Source of the DNA: DASQPR01 sp963724705
GTDB taxonomy: Bacteria; Actinomycetota; Actinomycetes; Mycobacteriales; Micromonosporaceae
Direction: 5' to 3'
DNA: 64,000 nt
Assembly: GCA_963724705.1 (NCBI GenBank)
Contig: CAVRVS010000001.1
Coordinates: forward strand, 744,001 to 808,000
The translations under genes and the position numbers were made by a program. Below the pieces are notes generated by a model, which did not search any database, was not told the DNA's origin, and saw only the letters and a list, made by a program, of their open reading frames with translations. Below, one piece after another: positions 52,783-60,879 of the stretch. The first letter of the stretch is position 1. Each line of letters begins with the position of its first letter.

Positions 52783-54209
52783 GTGCCGTCGGCGCGGCCG
52801 CCGACCGCGGTCCGGGTGTGCGCCGCCAACTGGCCACCCTCGTCGCGGTCACGATGTCGTTGGTGCTTCTCGCATTCCTTGTGCCACTAGGCATCGTGCT
52901 CCGCGGCGCGGCAGCCGATCGCGCGATCGCGGCGGCGACGCAGGAGGCACAGTCGATGGCGGCCATGATCGCGGCCGATCCCGACGCCGCCAGCGTCTAC
53001 AACGGCGAGCGCGTCGTGGCCGGCCTAGCGGTGTCGGTGTTCATGCCGGACGGCACGGTGAACGGCGAGCCGTCACCGCGTACGCAGTCGATCGACCTGG
53101 CCAGCCGTGGTCAGGCATTCACGGCGTCGAGCGACGGTGGTGTCGAAGCACTGGTACCGGTGCAAGGTCTGCCGGGCGGGACGGCGGTCGTCCGCGCGTA
53201 CGCTCCGCCGGCGTTGTTGCACGATGGTGTCGCGCGTACGTGGGCCGTGCTCGTCGCGCTCGGCCTCGCGCTGCTCGTGCTCGGATTGCTTCTCGCCGAC
53301 CGGCTCGGGCAACGTCTCGTGGGCTCGGTGACCCGGCTCGCCGCGACCGCGGACCGCCTCGCCGACGGCGACCTCACGGCTCGGGCGTCGCTCGACGGGC
53401 CTCGGGAACTTCGGCGTGTCGGTGCCGAGCTGAACCGGCTGGCCACGCGCATCAGCGAACTGCTCGTTGCCGAGCGCGAAGAGGTCGCCGATCTGGCGCA
53501 CCGGTTGCGTACACCCGTGACGGCACTGCGCCTCGACGCCGAAGCCGTCGACGATCCCGAGGACCGGCAACGGTTCGCCGGAGATGTCGACCACCTCGCC
53601 CGCATCGTCGACGAAGTGATCCGCACCGCCCGGCGGCCGGTGCGTGAGGGGGTCGGCGCGCACGCAGACCTTGGATCTGTGGTTGCGCAACGGATTGCGT
53701 TCTGGACGCCGCTGGCCGAGGACGACGGGCGAGCCGTCGAATCCGTCGTCCCGACCGGTCCGGTTCTCGTACGCGGCAGCGAGGCGGATGTCGGTGCAGC
53801 CGTGGATGCGTTGATTCAGAACGTCTTCGCGCATACGCCGGACGCCACCGGGATGCGGATCGAAGTCACGGCACGGACCGAAGGCGGCGGTGTGCTTGTC
53901 GTCGCCGACGACGGGCCCGGCTTTCCCCCGTCGGATTCGCCCGACGGCGCCCCAGCGCGCGGAGCGTCGGACACCTCGACCGGCCTGGGACTAGACATCG
54001 CGCGCCGCACCGCCGAGGCCTCCGGTGGCGGGATGCGGATCGGGCGAACGCTGCATGCCCCACGCACAGCGGTGGCGCTTCCGATCGGCGCCGTGCCAGG
54101 GCCGGTCGGCAATCCGGACTCGGACACCACCGTTGAGTTCCCGTTGGGCGGCGCGGTCATCACGCTGACTTTCGGCCCACCTACCGACTCCCCCACCGCG
54201 CGCGGATAG
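52779..54209 (+). CDS. sensor histidine kinase
   Basis: 476 residues from the GTG overlapping the regulator stop. Two transmembrane helices (near 20-42 and 150-175) bracket a ~105-residue extracytoplasmic sensor. HAMP follows (RLAATADRLADGDLTAR), then the DHp helix with phospho-acceptor His in DLAHRLRTPVTALRLDAEAV near 245. The ATPase domain has N box ALIQNVFAHTP, G1 VADDGPGFP and G2 TGLGLDIARR. After the ATPase domain ~40 extra residues (SDTTVEFPLGGAVITLTFG) form an uncommon C-terminal extension. The signal is unknown; a metal or envelope cue is suggested by the neighbour. Confidence 0.92.
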   Translation: MSAVGAAADRGPGVRRQLATLVAVTMSLVLLAFLVPLGIVLRGAAADRAIAAATQEAQSMAAMIAADPDAASVYNGERVVAGLAVSVFMPDGTVNGEPSPRTQSIDLASRGQAFTASSDGGVEALVPVQGLPGGTAVVRAYAPPALLHDGVARTWAVLVALGLALLVLGLLLADRLGQRLVGSVTRLAATADRLADGDLTARASLDGPRELRRVGAELNRLATRISELLVAEREEVADLAHRLRTPVTALRLDAEAVDDPEDRQRFAGDVDHLARIVDEVIRTARRPVREGVGAHADLGSVVAQRIAFWTPLAEDDGRAVESVVPTGPVLVRGSEADVGAAVDALIQNVFAHTPDATGMRIEVTARTEGGGVLVVADDGPGFPPSDSPDGAPARGASDTSTGLGLDIARRTAEASGGGMRIGRTLHAPRTAVALPIGAVPGPVGNPDSDTTVEFPLGGAVITLTFGPPTDSPTARG

Positions 54210-54541
54210 CCCGCCGTCAACCTTCGTGCTTCCGCCGTCCTACCTCTCTGCACGCACCAACGCCAGCAAAGAGATAGGACACCGCCGAGCCGTGCCGCTG
54301 GTTGTCCACTGCCGAGGGCCGCGAGGGCGGTCGCGGGAACCGATGTCACGCAATGTCCAGCGTCGGGCTCGCGCCCACACCCGCCATCGGGTAACCGTTC
54401 CCGAACCACGTACACGCGCAAAGCCTTAACCCGCGAGCGTCCGCACCCACCGCGCCGACAACAGATTGTGGCGGCCGGCTTGCCCACGAAGACCTAAAAC
54501 GCTCTACCAGTCGAGTGGGTAAGCCGCGAAAGCCGCAACAC
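54210..54541. other. 332-base convergent gap, no gene seen
   Basis: Lies between the stops of the kinase gene (plus) and ilvC (minus). Short frames have poor coding character and no recognisable product. GCTCTACCAGTCGAG near 54500 recalls part of a tRNA, but no cloverleaf can be drawn around it. No strong hairpin with a U run was found. Confidence 0.5.
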
Positions 54542-55555
54542 TCACGCAGTCTCAGTGAGGGGACGATCGACCCAGGACATCATGCCCCGAAGCTTCGCCC
54601 CGGTCTCCTCGATCGGGTGCGCTGCGCCCTGCTCGCGGAGCTTCGTGAAGTTCGGCCGCCCGTTGTCGTCCTCGGCCACCCACTCCCGAGCAAACTCGCC
54701 GTTCTGGATCTCGCCCAGGATCCGTCGCATCTCGGCCTTCACGCGCTCGTCGATGATGCGCGGTCCGCGGGTCACGTCGCCGTATTCGGCGGTGTCCGAG
54801 ATGCTGTACCGCATGCGGGCGATCCCGCCCTCGTACATCAGGTCGACGATGAGTTTCAGCTCGTGCAGGCACTCGAAGTAGGCGACCTCGGGTGCGTAGC
54901 CCGCTTCGGTCAGCACCTCGAAACCGGCCTGCACCAACGCCGTCGTGCCACCGCACAGGACGGCCTGCTCGCCAAAGAGGTCGGTCTCGGTCTCTTCGGT
55001 GAACGTGGTACGGATGGCGCCGGCACGCGTTCCACCGATCGCCTTCGCGTACGACAGTGCCAGCGCAAGCGCGCCACCGGTCGCATCCTGGTCGACGGCG
55101 ACGAGCACCGGAACGCCTTTGCCGTCGACGAACTGCCGCCGGACGAGGTGACCAGGCCCCTTCGGCGCAACCATCGCGACATCTACGTCGGACGGTGCTT
55201 CGATCAGGCCGTACCGGATGTTGAAGCCGTGGCCGAAGAAGAGAGCCTTGCCGGCGGTGAGCGTTGGCGCGATGTCCTCGGCATAGATCTTCCGCTGGGC
55301 CGTGTCCGGCGCAAGGATCATGATGACGTCAGACTCGGCGGCGGCCTCGGCCGGCGTGACGACGCGCAGTCCCTGCTCCTCCGCCTTCGCACGGCTGCGC
55401 GATGTGGCTGGCAGGCCGACGCGGACGTCCACGCCCGAGTCGCGCAGTGACAGCGCATGCGCGTGTCCCTGGCTGCCGTAGCCGATGACCGCGACCTTGC
55501 GGCCGGCGATGATCGACAGATCGGCGTCGTCGTCATAGAACACTTCTGCGGGCAA
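54542..55555 (-). CDS. ilvC: ketol-acid reductoisomerase
   Basis: IlvC isomerises and reduces acetolactate or acetohydroxybutyrate with NADPH. 337 residues, class I: Rossmann VAVIGYGSQGHAHALSLRDSG near 21, the NADPH phosphate-binding GLPATSRSRAKAEEQG loop, MVAPKGPGHLVR near 130 and the Mg2+ ligands in DLFGEQAVLCGG near 190 and ECLHELKLIVDLMYEGG. The start is TTG at 55555 (LPAEVFYDDDADLS), fixed by AAGGAGAG seven bases upstream; the frame is open 11 codons further. It lies 96 bases after ilvN in the ilvBNC operon. Confidence 0.96.
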   Translation of the reverse strand: MPAEVFYDDDADLSIIAGRKVAVIGYGSQGHAHALSLRDSGVDVRVGLPATSRSRAKAEEQGLRVVTPAEAAAESDVIMILAPDTAQRKIYAEDIAPTLTAGKALFFGHGFNIRYGLIEAPSDVDVAMVAPKGPGHLVRRQFVDGKGVPVLVAVDQDATGGALALALSYAKAIGGTRAGAIRTTFTEETETDLFGEQAVLCGGTTALVQAGFEVLTEAGYAPEVAYFECLHELKLIVDLMYEGGIARMRYSISDTAEYGDVTRGPRIIDERVKAEMRRILGEIQNGEFAREWVAEDDNGRPNFTKLREQGAAHPIEETGAKLRGMMSWVDRPLTETA

Positions 55556-55651
55556 CGTAACTCTCCTTGGTTGATACGGACCGGCCACGCGGCCCGCGCT
55601 ATGTATCCGGTGCGACCCGCTACGCGGCCCGCCGAGATGTCCGGCGAACCG

Positions 55652-56164
55652 CTACGCGGCCCGCAGTGTCGGCGCGGTGATCGAGCGGGAACCCCGCCCG
55701 ATTGCGACGACGCCGGACTGCACCATTTCCTTGATTCCGAACGGTTCGAGATCGCGCAACAACGCGTCGAGCTTCGATGCCGTACCGGTGGCTTCGATCG
55801 TGAGGGTGTCGGCCGCGACGTCCACGATGTGCGCGCGGAACATCGTGACCGTCTCCATGACCTGCGATCGTTGCGTGCGATCGGCACGCACCTTGACCAG
55901 GAGCAGCTCGCGCTGGATCGACGCGTCCGGCTCCAACTCGACGATCTTGAGTACGTTCACGAGCTTGTTGAGCTGCTTGGTGACCTGCTCGAGCGGCGAC
56001 TGCTCGGCGTTGACCACGATCGTGATGCGAGAGACCTCGGCGTGCTCGGTCTCCCCCACCGCGAGCGAATCGATGTTGAATCCGCGGCGGCTGAACAGCT
56101 GCGAGACGCGGGCCAGAACGCCGGGTTTGTTCTCCACCAGGACGGATAGCGTGTGCAGAGTCAT
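55652..56164 (-). CDS. ilvN: acetolactate synthase small subunit
   Basis: IlvN is the regulatory subunit that activates IlvB and confers valine feedback inhibition. 170 residues. The N-terminal ACT domain (LHTLSVLVENKPGVLARVSQLF, with GFNIDSLAVGETEH) binds valine; the C-terminal ALS_ss_C domain has RELLLVKVRAD and FGIKEMVQSGVVAIGRG. The ATG shares one base with the ilvB stop (TGATG), so the two subunits are made in step. Confidence 0.97.
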   Translation of the reverse strand: MTLHTLSVLVENKPGVLARVSQLFSRRGFNIDSLAVGETEHAEVSRITIVVNAEQSPLEQVTKQLNKLVNVLKIVELEPDASIQRELLLVKVRADRTQRSQVMETVTMFRAHIVDVAADTLTIEATGTASKLDALLRDLEPFGIKEMVQSGVVAIGRGSRSITAPTLRAA

Positions 56165-58074
56165 CAGATATCGTCCTCGTCGAAGATCGGGCGGACACCG
56201 CGGGCGAACATGATCTCGTCGTTGCTCGTACCGGCCGCGACCATCGGCCACACCATCGCATCCTTGCCGACGACGAAATCGATCACCACCGGAGCGTCGG
56301 TGACGGCCATCGCCGCCTCGATCGTCTTGTCGACGTCCGCGGCGCTTTCGCACCGCAGGCCAATACAGCCAAGGGCTTCGGCGAGCTTCACGAAATCGGG
56401 TACGCGGTGCTTGTGCGTGCCGAGATCGGTGTTCGAGTAGCGCTCGTTGTAGAACAGCGTCTGCCATTGGCGGACCATGCCGAGGTTGCCGTTGTTGATG
56501 ATGGCGACCTTGATCGGGATGCCCTCCAGCGCGCACGTGGCGAGTTCCTGGTTGGTCATCTGGAAGCAGCCGTCGCCGTCGATCGCCCAGACCGTGGTGT
56601 CCGGCATGCCGGCCTTGGCGCCCATCGCGGCCGGTACGGCGTAGCCCATCGTGCCGAGGCCGCCGGAGTTGAGCCAGGTGCCCGGCTTCTCGTACGAGAT
56701 GAACTGCGACGCCCACATCTGGTGCTGACCGACGCCGGCCACGTAGATCGCGTCCGGCCCGGCGATCTCGCCAATGCGCTTGATGACGTACTGCGGCGCG
56801 AGCGAGCCATCGGGCGGCTCCTCCCAGCCGAGCGGACACTGTTCGCGCAGTTCGTCGATCGCGTGCCACCAGTCGGCCAGACGTTCCTGGTCCGTTGGCG
56901 CATCGCCCGCAGAAGCGGAGGCCGCAGCGGCCGCCGGCTTCTGGGCCGCGTCCCCGCCCAACGCCGCGCACAGCTCGTCGATGACGAACTTCGCGTCACC
57001 GACGATCGGCACGTCGACCGCACGGTTCTTGCCGATCTCGGCCGGATCGATGTCGGCATGGACCACTCGCGCCCCGGGCGCGAAGCTCGACAGCTTCCCG
57101 GTCACCCGGTCGTCGAAGCGCGCGCCGAGCGCGACAAGCAGGTCCGACTTCTGCAACGCGTACACGGCGGCGACCGTCCCGTGCATGCCGGGCATACCAA
57201 GGTGTTGCGGGTGCGAGTCCGGGAACGCGCCGCGCGCCATCAGCGTGGTGACCACCGGGATGCCGGTCATCTCAGCCAGCCGCTTCAGTTGTGGCGCCGC
57301 ACCGGCCTTCAGCACGCCGCCGCCGACGTAGAGCACCGGCCGCTTCGCGCTCTGGATCAGCCGGGCGGCCTCGCGGATCTGCTTGGTGTGCGGATGCACG
57401 GTCGGGCGGTAACCGGGCAGATCCAGGGTCGGCGGCCAAGAGAACGTGGTCGGTGCCTGCAGGACATCCTTGGGGATGTCGACGAGGACCGGGCCGGGCC
57501 GGCCAGTGCTCGCCAGGTGGAACGCCTCGGCCAACACCTGCGGCAACTCGTCGCCGCTCTGCACGAGGTAGTTGTGCTTGGTGATCGGCAGCGTGATCCC
57601 GGAGATGTCGGCCTCCTGGAACCCGTCCGTACCGATCTGAGCCTTGGCGACCTGGCCGGTGATCGCGACGATCGGCACCGAATCCATGTACGCGTCCGCG
57701 ATCGGCGTCACGAGGTTGGTGGCCCCCGGTCCGGAGGTCGCCATGCACACGCCGACCTTGCCCGTCGCCTGTGCGTAGCCGGTCGCGGCGTGGCCGGCGC
57801 CCTGCTCGTGGCGGACCAACACGTGCCGTACGGACGAGTCGAACAACGGGTCGTAGGCGGGCAGGATCGCGCCACCGGGAATCCCGAACACCACCTCGAC
57901 GCCGAGCGCCTCGAGCGACCGTACGAGCGCGCTTGCTCCGGACATCACCTCACCGGCGGTGGCGCGTCCGCTCGGGGGGGTCACCGGATTGGGTTGCGGA
58001 GCGGTTGCGGAGTGACCGGGTGCAGCGGACGCGTGCGCGCGCTGCGCCAGGATCTCCGGTGTCGGGATGTTCAT
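56164..58074 (-). CDS. ilvB: acetolactate synthase catalytic subunit
   Basis: IlvB (636 residues) is the TPP-, FAD- and Mg-dependent acetohydroxyacid synthase. After a ~40-residue Pro/Ala leader comes VVFGIPGGAILPAYD with HEQGAGHAATGYA (catalytic Glu). The central FAD domain has VTTLMARGAFPDSHP and ARFDDRVTG. The TPP motif begins WAIDGDGCFQMTNQEL and runs to VAIINN, and the C-terminal herbicide/valine loop includes GMVRQWQTLFYNERYS. First gene of ilvBNC, with an attenuator in its leader. An Ala-rich insert (QKPAAAAASASAGD) near 375 is a linker between domains. Confidence 0.97.
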   Translation of the reverse strand: MNIPTPEILAQRAHASAAPGHSATAPQPNPVTPPSGRATAGEVMSGASALVRSLEALGVEVVFGIPGGAILPAYDPLFDSSVRHVLVRHEQGAGHAATGYAQATGKVGVCMATSGPGATNLVTPIADAYMDSVPIVAITGQVAKAQIGTDGFQEADISGITLPITKHNYLVQSGDELPQVLAEAFHLASTGRPGPVLVDIPKDVLQAPTTFSWPPTLDLPGYRPTVHPHTKQIREAARLIQSAKRPVLYVGGGVLKAGAAPQLKRLAEMTGIPVVTTLMARGAFPDSHPQHLGMPGMHGTVAAVYALQKSDLLVALGARFDDRVTGKLSSFAPGARVVHADIDPAEIGKNRAVDVPIVGDAKFVIDELCAALGGDAAQKPAAAAASASAGDAPTDQERLADWWHAIDELREQCPLGWEEPPDGSLAPQYVIKRIGEIAGPDAIYVAGVGQHQMWASQFISYEKPGTWLNSGGLGTMGYAVPAAMGAKAGMPDTTVWAIDGDGCFQMTNQELATCALEGIPIKVAIINNGNLGMVRQWQTLFYNERYSNTDLGTHKHRVPDFVKLAEALGCIGLRCESAADVDKTIEAAMAVTDAPVVIDFVVGKDAMVWPMVAAGTSNDEIMFARGVRPIFDEDDI

Positions 58075-58130
58075 CGTTGCTCGGCCTTTCGGCTCAGGGT
58101 GATCGATCGTTCGTGGGTCGTCGGGGCAAC

Positions 58131-58193
58131 AAAAAAGCCCACATGCCGGGCGGCACGGGGCTTGCGCACACTCTCCAGGTGAAGAGGGTGCGC
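58131..58193 (-). terminator. ilvB transcription attenuator
   Basis: Two adjacent hairpins on the minus strand. GCGCACCCTCT...AGAGTGTGCGC (58164-58193) begins immediately after the leader stop. AAGCCCCGTGCC...GGCATGTGGGCTT (58135-58163) is followed by a run of Ts (58131-58136), an intrinsic terminator. The arrangement is the same as in the cimA leader, about 60 bases before the ilvB ATG. Confidence 0.85.
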
Positions 58194-58250
58194 CTAACTA
58201 AGTACTCGGGCGAAGCTACGGAGACCGGACATGCGACAACTCTGACTCAT
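58194..58250 (-). CDS. ilvB leader peptide (MSQSCRMSGLRSFARVLS)
   Basis: An 18-codon frame from ATG 58250, with AGGG six bases upstream; an internal ATG at 58232 would give 12 residues. The end, ARVLS, reads GTA CTT AGT before TAG: Val and Leu in codons uncommon here, placed directly before the pause hairpin. Overall branched-chain content is modest (Leu, Val, Leu), less than in the cimA leader, so the assignment leans on the architecture. Confidence 0.65.
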   Translation of the reverse strand: MSQSCRMSGLRSFARVLS

Positions 58251-58317
58251 CTCACGCCCTGAGTCAAGCTGTCCCATATCCTGGAAGACCGGCGCACCCC
58301 GCCCGCGGGAGACCGGC

Positions 58318-60684
58318 TCACCTGGCCGGCGGCCGCTGCCGTCGCTGCGGCGGGATGGTCGGTGCCGGATCGACGGGCGGGATCGATTCCTGGATCCGGC
58401 CTGGGTCGGGCTCCGCGTCGACGACCACCTGCAGTCCGCGATCCCCGCCGTCTGGTGCCGATGCCGCTCCACCGATGCGTGAGAACTCGGCCTGCAGCAT
58501 CGCCTCGATCCGTTCGGCGGGTACGGCGGGGCCGAAGAGATCACCCTGGGCGAGCCGGCAGCCCGAGGCTTCCACAACCTGCCGCCGCGCCGCGTCGCTT
58601 ACCCCCTCCGCGATCACCTCGAGATCGAGCCGCGCGCCGAGCTGGACGACGACGTCGACCAATGGGGCCACCGCCCGCGACCGGGGGCTGCCGGACGGAT
58701 CGCCGACGAGCGAACGGTCGATCTTGAGGATGTCGACCGGCAGCTGGCGGAGTTGGCCGAGGGAGGAGTATCCGGCGCCGAAGTCGTCGAGAGCGATCCG
58801 GACACCGGTCGCCCGCAGCTCGGACAGGCGGCCGACGATGGAGTCGAGGTCGAGCGCGGCGGAGTGCTCGGTCAGCTCGATCACCAGACGATCGGGCTTC
58901 ACGTGATGAATGCGCAGCGTCTCGGCGACCTGGTCGACGTACTCCGGGAGGTGCAGCTCCCGGGCCGACACGTTCACCGAAAGCCACAGGTTATGACCGT
59001 CGTCGAGCCATCGACCGAGCTGCCGGCAGGCCTCGTGCATCACCCAGCGGTCGATCGGCGCGATGAGTCCGATCTCTTCGGCGATCGGGATGAACTCGTC
59101 CGGCGGCACCCGGCCGAGCCGAGCGCTGTCCCACCGAAGGAGAGCCTCGACGGCGATGGGCCGCGCGTCGGGAAGCGTGACGATCGGCTGGTACGCCAGC
59201 GTGAACTCGCCCGCCGCCAGGGCGCCTCGAAGACCCTGCTCGATCGCCGTACGGCGGTGCACGAAGTCGTCGTAGGCGGCGTCGTACCGCTGGATGCGCC
59301 CGGTGCCGTCTCGCTTGGCCAACCGCAGCGCGACGTCGGCGTTACGCAGCAGCGTCTTCGCGTCGTCGGCGGTGTCCGACGCGGCATGCCCGACGCTGGC
59401 GGTCAGAAACACCGTGCCGGCCGACGTCTCGTACGGCTCGGAGACGCCCCGGCGCAACCTCTCGGCCACCGCGCCGGCGTCGGTGTCGGCCCCCATCAGC
59501 AACACAGCGAACTCGTCGCCACCCGTACGGACGGCAAAGTCGCCGGGGCGAAGGTTGGCACGCAGCCGTTCGCCGACGGCGGCCAGAACCTCGTCACCGG
59601 CGACGTGGCCGCGCAGGTCGTTGATGCCGGTGAAACCGTCGAGGTCGAGGGCGACGAGCGCACATTCCTGATCACGAACCCGCCCATCGGTGAGAGCCGC
59701 CATCAGACGCCGCCGGTTGCCGACCCCGGTGAGCGGATCGGTATAGGCCAGCTCCCGCAGGTGCGCCTCCTCGTCGCGCAACCGGTCGAGATAGCGGCGC
59801 GCATCGGTGAGCGCGAGCGCCTGCCGCACCACCAACGTGAATCCGGTCAGTACCCCGAGCACCGCGCTCACCACGTCCGGCCGGCCGCCGGTCAGCAGGT
59901 GAACGACCGTCGTGACCAGCGCCACGCTGACGACGGCCACCGGCAGCCTCCACCGGATCGGCACCTGCTCGGCGGCCGGTCCGGCAGGTGCGCGCCCCGA
60001 GGTGCCGACGCAGCCGATCGCGGCGAGGCCGACGACCGCGAGCGAGCCGGCGACAATCATCGACGTAACCGTGTGCCACGCGATCGCCACCGCGGCGATA
60101 CCCGCGTCGCCGGCGGCAAGCGCGACGATGCCGATCATCAGCACCGCCACCGTGGCGCGGGGGCGCGGGGCGTGGCGCACCTCGACCACGGTGAAGCTGA
60201 TCGCCGCGGTCAGGCCGACGACCGAGACAGCGGACGCGATCCAGGCCGGGTTGCCGTGTACGGCGATGCGATCATCGTTGGCGGTCATCAGCGCCGCGAT
60301 GGTCCAGCCGCTCAGTAGCAGCGCGGATGTGACCTGGAGTCCGTCGACCGACCGCCGCAGGCGAGCGGCGGCGGAACTCGCCGCGCCGGGTAGCCCTTCG
60401 ACTGCCGACAACAGCAGGGACGTGCTCAGAACTACGGTCGCCGCCGCGATGATGGCGACGGCGACGTTTTCATGATCACGAGTCGGCGCGGCGAGTACCA
60501 CCGCCGCCGACGCCAACCAGCCCAACGCACTGACCGAGACGCCGGCCACCAACAGACGGGTGGATGCGGTCCTCGGCAGACTGCCGGAGACGGTCGTCGA
60601 GCGGGGTCGGGCGGCGACCACGATGGCTGCGGCGATGACCCCGACCACGAACGCCACGACCGTCCAGTACGTATCGAGGGCCAC
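58318..60684 (-). CDS. membrane GGDEF-EAL cyclic-di-GMP enzyme
   Basis: About 788 residues from GTG 60684 (VALDTYWTVVAFVVG), where the first transmembrane helix begins; the frame is open much further but overlaps ilvD, so those codons are ignored. Nine to ten hydrophobic helices fill residues 1-310. GGDEF follows (LAYTDPLTGVGNRRRLMAAL; intact GGDEF, and an RPGD I-site five residues before it). The EAL domain comes next (AVEALLRW, IELTEHS, DDFGAGYSSLGQL, LKIDRSL, EVIAEGV). Both active sites look complete, so it may make and degrade c-di-GMP. Divergent from ilvD. Confidence 0.92.
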   Translation of the reverse strand: MALDTYWTVVAFVVGVIAAAIVVAARPRSTTVSGSLPRTASTRLLVAGVSVSALGWLASAAVVLAAPTRDHENVAVAIIAAATVVLSTSLLLSAVEGLPGAASSAAARLRRSVDGLQVTSALLLSGWTIAALMTANDDRIAVHGNPAWIASAVSVVGLTAAISFTVVEVRHAPRPRATVAVLMIGIVALAAGDAGIAAVAIAWHTVTSMIVAGSLAVVGLAAIGCVGTSGRAPAGPAAEQVPIRWRLPVAVVSVALVTTVVHLLTGGRPDVVSAVLGVLTGFTLVVRQALALTDARRYLDRLRDEEAHLRELAYTDPLTGVGNRRRLMAALTDGRVRDQECALVALDLDGFTGINDLRGHVAGDEVLAAVGERLRANLRPGDFAVRTGGDEFAVLLMGADTDAGAVAERLRRGVSEPYETSAGTVFLTASVGHAASDTADDAKTLLRNADVALRLAKRDGTGRIQRYDAAYDDFVHRRTAIEQGLRGALAAGEFTLAYQPIVTLPDARPIAVEALLRWDSARLGRVPPDEFIPIAEEIGLIAPIDRWVMHEACRQLGRWLDDGHNLWLSVNVSARELHLPEYVDQVAETLRIHHVKPDRLVIELTEHSAALDLDSIVGRLSELRATGVRIALDDFGAGYSSLGQLRQLPVDILKIDRSLVGDPSGSPRSRAVAPLVDVVVQLGARLDLEVIAEGVSDAARRQVVEASGCRLAQGDLFGPAVPAERIEAMLQAEFSRIGGAASAPDGGDRGLQVVVDAEPDPGRIQESIPPVDPAPTIPPQRRQRPPAR

Positions 60685-60879
60685 GGAACCCACTGTGCCG
60701 CAATGCGGCGGGATATCAATACCTTTGGCCGACGATTCCATCGACAAGGATGATTGCCAGCATGTCGGGGGTGGTATCGCATCCAGCGTCGGGTTTCCGA
60801 CCTGACGTCCGCTTCCTACCTGGTGGAACGCGGGGCGCCAATCGCGCTCATCGCGCCGAGCGGTGGCATGCTGGATAAC

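Noticed and set aside
54490..54540. tRNA-like fragment (GCTCTACCAGTCGAG)
   Set aside because: No acceptor, anticodon or T-arm can be paired around it.
55652..56971. 439-codon minus frame containing IlvN
   Set aside because: The first ~270 codons are ilvB read out of frame; real ilvN starts at ATG 56164.
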